A stretch of 64,000 nt of DNA, taken from assembly GCA_003244105.1 (NCBI GenBank), contig QHBK01000007.1:72226-136225 (forward strand), written 5' to 3'. The translations under genes and the position numbers were made by a program. The notes under the pieces are model-generated. The model worked only from the letters and a program-made list of their open reading frames with translations. It was not told where the DNA came from and did not search any database. Below, piece after piece: positions 59,953 to 64,000 of the stretch. Origin of the DNA: Candidatus Eremiobacter antarcticus. GTDB taxonomy: Bacteria; Vulcanimicrobiota; Vulcanimicrobiia; Eremiobacterales; Eremiobacteraceae. The first letter of the stretch is position 1. Every line of letters starts with the position of its first letter.

Positions 59953-60891
59953 TCAGGGGCGGGTCGGCAGGGCGCTCGTCGTCAGACAAAGCGAGAAGTA
60001 GTCGAACTTCTGCATCGTCTCATCGTGTGGAAGGGTTGGGGTGTAGGCAAATGTCGCGCCACGCACTCGCAGTTGGGGCGCGGCGAAATCCGCTTGCATG
60101 ATCGAGCTCGTCTTGACGTTGCGCTTCTGAAGCATCGTCATCAGCTCGACGTTGCCCGATATCGTGTCGTCGGTGAAGATGGTGACCAGCCTTCTGCTCG
60201 GAGCGCCGGCGAGCCAGTCAGCGAAACCGTCGAGATCCGAATAGGCGGCATCGAACAGCAGGACGTCTGCGACCGCGTGGGACATCCCGCCGATCTTGAG
60301 CACGTTGCTGAGTGCGCGATAGCCCCCGCTGTGCGCGGATAAGACGATGCTGCCTATCCGCGTAGACGATATGACGTTTTGCTCTTTGAGAAACGTTGTG
60401 ACACCCTGCAGCAAAGCGGCGAAGGCGCCGGGTTCGTGCTGCAAGCGGCCGCCATCGGAGTCGGGCGAGTCGTAGGGTCCCTGGGGGACGACGAGGATGG
60501 CATTGACGCGGCTTGCTTCGACCTGCTCGGGCAGGCGGTAGCGCTGCAGCACGTTTGCAACATGGTTATTCCAGCCGTGAAAATGGACGATGAAGTCGGT
60601 GCCTGACGGTTGCGCAGAAAAACCGGCGGGAACGAAGATGGCGACCGTGCTGTCATTGTAGTGTTGCGCAAAAGCGTACGTCTTGCCCTCGTAGCTGTGA
60701 CCGTTCGCTCTGCTTTGGTAAGGAAACGGCGCTTGCGCAAAAGCCCGTAGGATCGTGCGGCCGGCTGCGCTCGTTATCCAGCCGTTGGCATCGTCGGCGC
60801 GCGCAGATGATGTCATGCCGACAGCAAGCATAAAGGCAAGCGCGGCGGCAGTGAACCGAGCCGATCTTCGAACAGAGCGCCCTTCTTCCAT
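59953..60891 (-). CDS. secreted alpha/beta hydrolase-like protein
   Basis: 312 residues. A basic N-terminus and hydrophobic stretch (FTAAALAFMLAVGMTSSARA) make a signal peptide. The core has DFIVHFHGWNNH (oxyanion region), VVPQGPYDSPDSDGG and a nucleophile elbow LSAHSGGYRALS, followed by DVLLFDAAYSD; a C-terminal His lies in LPHDET. This is an esterase or lipase-like protein with unknown substrate. It lies 24 bp behind the DUF5916 gene and is probably co-transcribed with it. Confidence 0.72.
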   Translation of the reverse strand: MEEGRSVRRSARFTAAALAFMLAVGMTSSARADDANGWITSAAGRTILRAFAQAPFPYQSRANGHSYEGKTYAFAQHYNDSTVAIFVPAGFSAQPSGTDFIVHFHGWNNHVANVLQRYRLPEQVEASRVNAILVVPQGPYDSPDSDGGRLQHEPGAFAALLQGVTTFLKEQNVISSTRIGSIVLSAHSGGYRALSNVLKIGGMSHAVADVLLFDAAYSDLDGFADWLAGAPSRRLVTIFTDDTISGNVELMTMLQKRNVKTSSIMQADFAAPQLRVRGATFAYTPTLPHDETMQKFDYFSLCLTTSALPTRP

Positions 60892-60915
60892 GAGATTGGG
60901 GGCAGGTTCGAAGGG

Positions 60916-63093
60916 CTAGTCTATGGTTCCCAGTTGCCAGACGTACTTGACGATGAACCGGTTCAAGGTGGCTGTCGCCGCGGGAGTCCCAAAGCTCGTG
61001 TACAGGTCGTTCTTGTCCGCCACTCGCCTGTGGAAGATCGCCGCCAGATTCACACCGGGCTGCGCGAACCCGCCCGTGCCTGAAATCGAGCGAAGCGCAA
61101 TGGTGAGCGAGGAATCTGGGCCAAGCGAGCGGCTCCACGACAGCCGCCTCAGATATTGTCCGTCTGCGCCGCCGCTGAAATTGCGCTCGTACGTCGCTCC
61201 AAACCCGAGCAAGACGCTCGTGGACGTGCCAAGCTGGCGCGTCGTGTTAGCGCCGTACTCCTGAACGTACGCATTCCCGAAAGGTCCAGCCGAAAACGAC
61301 ACGGTGCTCGGGGAAGCCGACTGCTCGCGGAACCCGAGGAAAACGGACGATTGATCGAACCGTTGGTCGAACGCGCCTGCATACGTTGGGTAACCGATAT
61401 TATAGAAGCGCGATTCGCTGGTCTGTTGGCTCAGACTGACGTGCAGCAGCGTCTTGAAGACGACGTCGAGGTTGCCGATCAGATCCGCTTGCCGCACGGC
61501 ACCGGAGCGGTCGCGAAAGCGGTCGGCGCTGAAAAAGATGCCTTCGCTTTTGATCGGGCCCGAAGCGGCGCCCGGTCCAAGGAAGTTGAGATACGCTTCC
61601 GGCCCGCGAAAGTCGGTGAGCGCGGTGAAGCTCGTGCGCGGCGCGAAGTATGGACCGGCGTTGCGGTACCCGAGATAGGTTTCGAAGTTCGGCTTTTGGC
61701 TGTCGACGAACGCCATCGTGTTGCGCGCGAGCGACGCGTCGGGGATGAGCGGATTCCATTCGCCGCCTTGGTCCACTCCGAAGATGAGGCCTGAGTGCAC
61801 GTTGCGGATCTCGGACCCTATCTCTGCGGCCGCGTCGCGGCCCAGCGCGTCGCGCGTCATGGCGCCGTCCGACCAGACCTGCACGGATCCGTCCGCACGT
61901 CGATACTTGTATCCGTAGGCAGTGTCATTGAAGCCAGCGCCTTTGACGTTGAGCACGCCGAAGGCGTTGAGGCCGCTCGTTCCCTCGACTTTGACGCCGC
62001 TATCGAACGGTCCGATGGCGGGCGTGTAGAAGATCAACGTGTTGGGCACGATGACGCCTGGAAACACATTTGGATTGAAGTACTGCGCGCCACGTGCGAA
62101 AAACGGCCGATACTCAGCAAGGCTTCGCTGGAACTGCTGCGGTGCGATCGTTTGCTGGTCGACTTCGACGTTGGAGAAGTCCGGATCTAACGTGCCGACG
62201 AAGCGCAGCGAGGACGTGAACGGGTAGACGGCATCGACGCCCGCTACGCGGACGCTTTGCGTGCCGAAGTCGCCGTTGGCCAACGGGAATTGCGTGCGAT
62301 CGCGGCCCACGCTTTCAAGGCTGTAGACGGCCGCTTGGGGCTTGGGCCGGGCCGTGTTCTGCGCGACATTCAGTCCCTTCAAGGACGGCCAGAAGCGGGC
62401 TTCATACGTGGCCGGCCAGTTCGGAGGCTGGTTGTCGAACATCAGCGGATCGTATGCCCAGGTATAGTGCTCGTTCACCGCAGCGACGTTGCGCACGAAG
62501 TTGAAGCGCCAGTCATGGCCGTTGGCTGATCCGCCGATGGCCGCGAAGGGGATCACCATCGTGGCCGTCCAGCGGCCTTTTTCGATGTGGGCGGTGGCTT
62601 TCCATAACGGATTGAAGCGGCTCGATGCGCTGGCTTGCTGATAGCGCGTGCCCAAGGGAGTCGTTTCGAAGAAGAACACACGCGTGCCGTTGCCGCTCGT
62701 GTCGATGCAGACGCCGACGAAATCGTCTGCGCCGAACCCGACGTTGTTCGTCGTCTGCGTGGCGCGAATCGGCAGGTTGGCTTGATCGGCATGAAAGGCG
62801 ATATAGAGGTTGCGATCGTCGTAGGTCAGCGAGGCGGTTGTCGCCAGCGTCCCCGGAGCGCGCGTCGTGATGTCGAAGAAGCCTTGCGCCTGCAACGCCG
62901 ACGCCCACTGACTATCGGTGAGTTGTTCTCCGGCTTGGCCCGCAGTCGTGATCTTGGTTGCGCTGAACGATTGATGAGCGTTGGTCGCGGCTTGGGATTG
63001 AGCGGTCTGGAGCAAGATGGCGACAGCGAGCGCGCCCGCCTTAAGAATCGATCGAGTCATCACCATGGTGAGATTTGACGTCGCCTGCGCCAC
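60916..63093 (-). CDS. DUF5916/CBM9-like outer-membrane protein
   Basis: 725 residues. Start uncertain: a GTG at 63093 or ATGs at 63066/63060 directly before the signal peptide (RSILKAGALAVAILLQTAQSQAA). Residues about 45-200 form a CBM9-like beta-sandwich (LTYDDRNLYIAFHADQANLPIRAT, FFFETTPLGTRYQQASAS). A DUF5916-type region with SNVEVDQQTIAPQQFQRSLAEYRPFFARGAQYFNP follows, and a beta-barrel runs to IVKYVWQLGTID. Relatives are exported, often beside peptidases or hydrolases, and are thought to bind carbohydrate; the role here is unknown. Confidence 0.75.
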   Translation of the reverse strand: MAQATSNLTMVMTRSILKAGALAVAILLQTAQSQAATNAHQSFSATKITTAGQAGEQLTDSQWASALQAQGFFDITTRAPGTLATTASLTYDDRNLYIAFHADQANLPIRATQTTNNVGFGADDFVGVCIDTSGNGTRVFFFETTPLGTRYQQASASSRFNPLWKATAHIEKGRWTATMVIPFAAIGGSANGHDWRFNFVRNVAAVNEHYTWAYDPLMFDNQPPNWPATYEARFWPSLKGLNVAQNTARPKPQAAVYSLESVGRDRTQFPLANGDFGTQSVRVAGVDAVYPFTSSLRFVGTLDPDFSNVEVDQQTIAPQQFQRSLAEYRPFFARGAQYFNPNVFPGVIVPNTLIFYTPAIGPFDSGVKVEGTSGLNAFGVLNVKGAGFNDTAYGYKYRRADGSVQVWSDGAMTRDALGRDAAAEIGSEIRNVHSGLIFGVDQGGEWNPLIPDASLARNTMAFVDSQKPNFETYLGYRNAGPYFAPRTSFTALTDFRGPEAYLNFLGPGAASGPIKSEGIFFSADRFRDRSGAVRQADLIGNLDVVFKTLLHVSLSQQTSESRFYNIGYPTYAGAFDQRFDQSSVFLGFREQSASPSTVSFSAGPFGNAYVQEYGANTTRQLGTSTSVLLGFGATYERNFSGGADGQYLRRLSWSRSLGPDSSLTIALRSISGTGGFAQPGVNLAAIFHRRVADKNDLYTSFGTPAATATLNRFIVKYVWQLGTID

Positions 63094-63164
63094 CCCCGAC
63101 CTACAACGGTGACGATTTAGTGCCGAGCATAGACCAAACTCGCAGCGACCTTCTCTTCTTCATC

Positions 63165-63794
63165 TTAGAGGCGATACAGCGGGCGGATGCGCGGGGCGAT
63201 GGCGTAGTTTAGTTGGATCACCACGATCAGCGCGATGCTCCAATAGGTGCTGAAAACGCACAGCAAGGCGCCGAATGCGTACAGCGCCTGCGCGCGGACG
63301 ATGCGCCGTTCGATTGCGGCGCTGATCTGTTCGGTCGTATCCGGTTTGGTTAGCTCGGCTCGCCTCGCGTAGCGCCAACCCACGAATAACATGACGCCGA
63401 GGATCAAGATGTTGAGCCAGTACGTGAGCAGGGCGATGCGGTACGTGATGAAGCCCGCGAGCAGCGCGGTCGAGAACGGCATGATCGAGACGAAAAGCAA
63501 GAAGGCGATGTGAAGCCATGCGAGGTTGCGATCGGCGCGCGCGAAGCGGTTGAGCTGCGTCTGTTGCCCCACCCAGAAGATGCCGAGCGTCAGGAAGCTC
63601 ATCAAATAGGCGATGAAGCGTGGCCCGAGCAAGACCAGCGCGCGCCAAAGGTCGTGCTCGGAGTGGATCTTGCCGGTTTCGGGCAGGCGGAGATCGAGCA
63701 CCAGCAGCGTCATCGCGATGGCGAAGACACCATCGCTGAGCGCTGCCAACCGCTCGAGGCTTTGACCGGCCATAAGGTTGTACAGGGCGCCCAT
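63165..63794 (-). CDS. TMEM175/DUF1211 family potassium channel-like protein
   Basis: 209 residues. The first helix carries the family signature (ERLAALSDGVFAIAMTLLVLDLRLP), close to the RxxxFSD pore motif of TMEM175 but with LSD in place of FSD. Six transmembrane helices are visible. Bacterial members form tetrameric potassium-permeable channels. The start is either 63794 or an ATG at 63773; neither has a strong ribosome binding site. The remaining 200 bp to the window end contain no gene I can support. Confidence 0.8.
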   Translation of the reverse strand: MGALYNLMAGQSLERLAALSDGVFAIAMTLLVLDLRLPETGKIHSEHDLWRALVLLGPRFIAYLMSFLTLGIFWVGQQTQLNRFARADRNLAWLHIAFLLFVSIMPFSTALLAGFITYRIALLTYWLNILILGVMLFVGWRYARRAELTKPDTTEQISAAIERRIVRAQALYAFGALLCVFSTYWSIALIVVIQLNYAIAPRIRPLYRL

Positions 63795-64000
63795 CTCAAC
63801 CGATCATTCTTGCGATCACACTGGCTTTCATCGTGAAAACTCGACATCCAACGTTGCCAATAGAAGCCCCCTACGAAACAAGACTTCTTGGTTGGCACGG
63901 TTTGAAACAAGAGTAGGAGCGAATAGTCGTCGTCCAATTCACACATGCTCAAGACGTTCGTGCCTGCCTGAGGGGCACTGGCATCGGCCCCGTTTAGGGA

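Overview
The window is one 64-kb contig of a GC-rich, diderm, predominantly heterotrophic bacterium that also carries Calvin-cycle genes. Two TonB-dependent receptors, an outer-membrane DUF5916-type protein and several small beta-barrel proteins show an outer membrane. A red-type form I RuBisCO operon with CbbX, together with many secreted peptidases and carboxypeptidase-regulatory-domain receptors, resembles Candidatus Eremiobacterota (WPS-2/Vulcanimicrobiota); this assignment is an inference from gene content, not a phylogeny. No rRNA, tRNA, CRISPR array, insertion sequence or integrase was found.

Layout. 1-4.5 kb: partial S9 peptidase, GH130-like protein, PilZ protein, secreted esterase, PAP2 phosphatase. 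4.5-15.8 kb: a putrescine/GABA block (gabT-patA-aldehyde dehydrogenase, divergent from a PucR-type regulator), followed by a large TonB-dependent receptor and a lipoprotein amine oxidase. 15.8-25 kb: lipid kinase, small conserved proteins, a DUF4331/beta-barrel pair behind a tandemly repeated leader element, methylmalonate-semialdehyde dehydrogenase and an APC permease. 25.2-28.2 kb: a DUF1059 gene, then an AT-rich 1.2-kb toxin-antitoxin cassette bounded by 50-bp direct repeats, one of which is the real 3' end of larE, then larE and larB. 28-35.7 kb: Tag-like glycosylase, amidase, cytochrome c, duplicated VOC genes, S9 peptidase, fatty-acid desaturase. 36-40.5 kb: second TonB receptor, FNT-family channel, secreted protein. 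40.5-46.6 kb: cbbX-cbbS-cbbL-(transaldolase::phosphoribulokinase), divergent from cbbR. 46.6-54 kb: EncFtn-like ferritin, M3 peptidase, ppnP, two frameshifted genes (AraC regulator, DJ-1/PfpI protein), Fic protein. 54-64 kb: winged-helix and TPR regulators with truncated domains, TPM/LemA operon, SpoIIE phosphatase, secreted hydrolase, DUF5916 protein, TMEM175-like channel.

How it works together. The 4.5-10.6 kb operon supplies the transaminase route putrescine to 4-aminobutanal to GABA to succinate semialdehyde; the PucR-type protein is its likely regulator. The cbb operon supplies CO2 fixation, RuBisCO repair (CbbX) and ribulose-5-phosphate kinase. The kinase is fused to a full transaldolase, which suggests a pentose-regeneration branch that uses transaldolase rather than sedoheptulose bisphosphatase. 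The best candidates for something undescribed are this Tal-PRK fusion, the repeat-bounded toxin-antitoxin cassette, the tandem leader element before DUF4331, and the stand-alone EncFtn-like ferritin.
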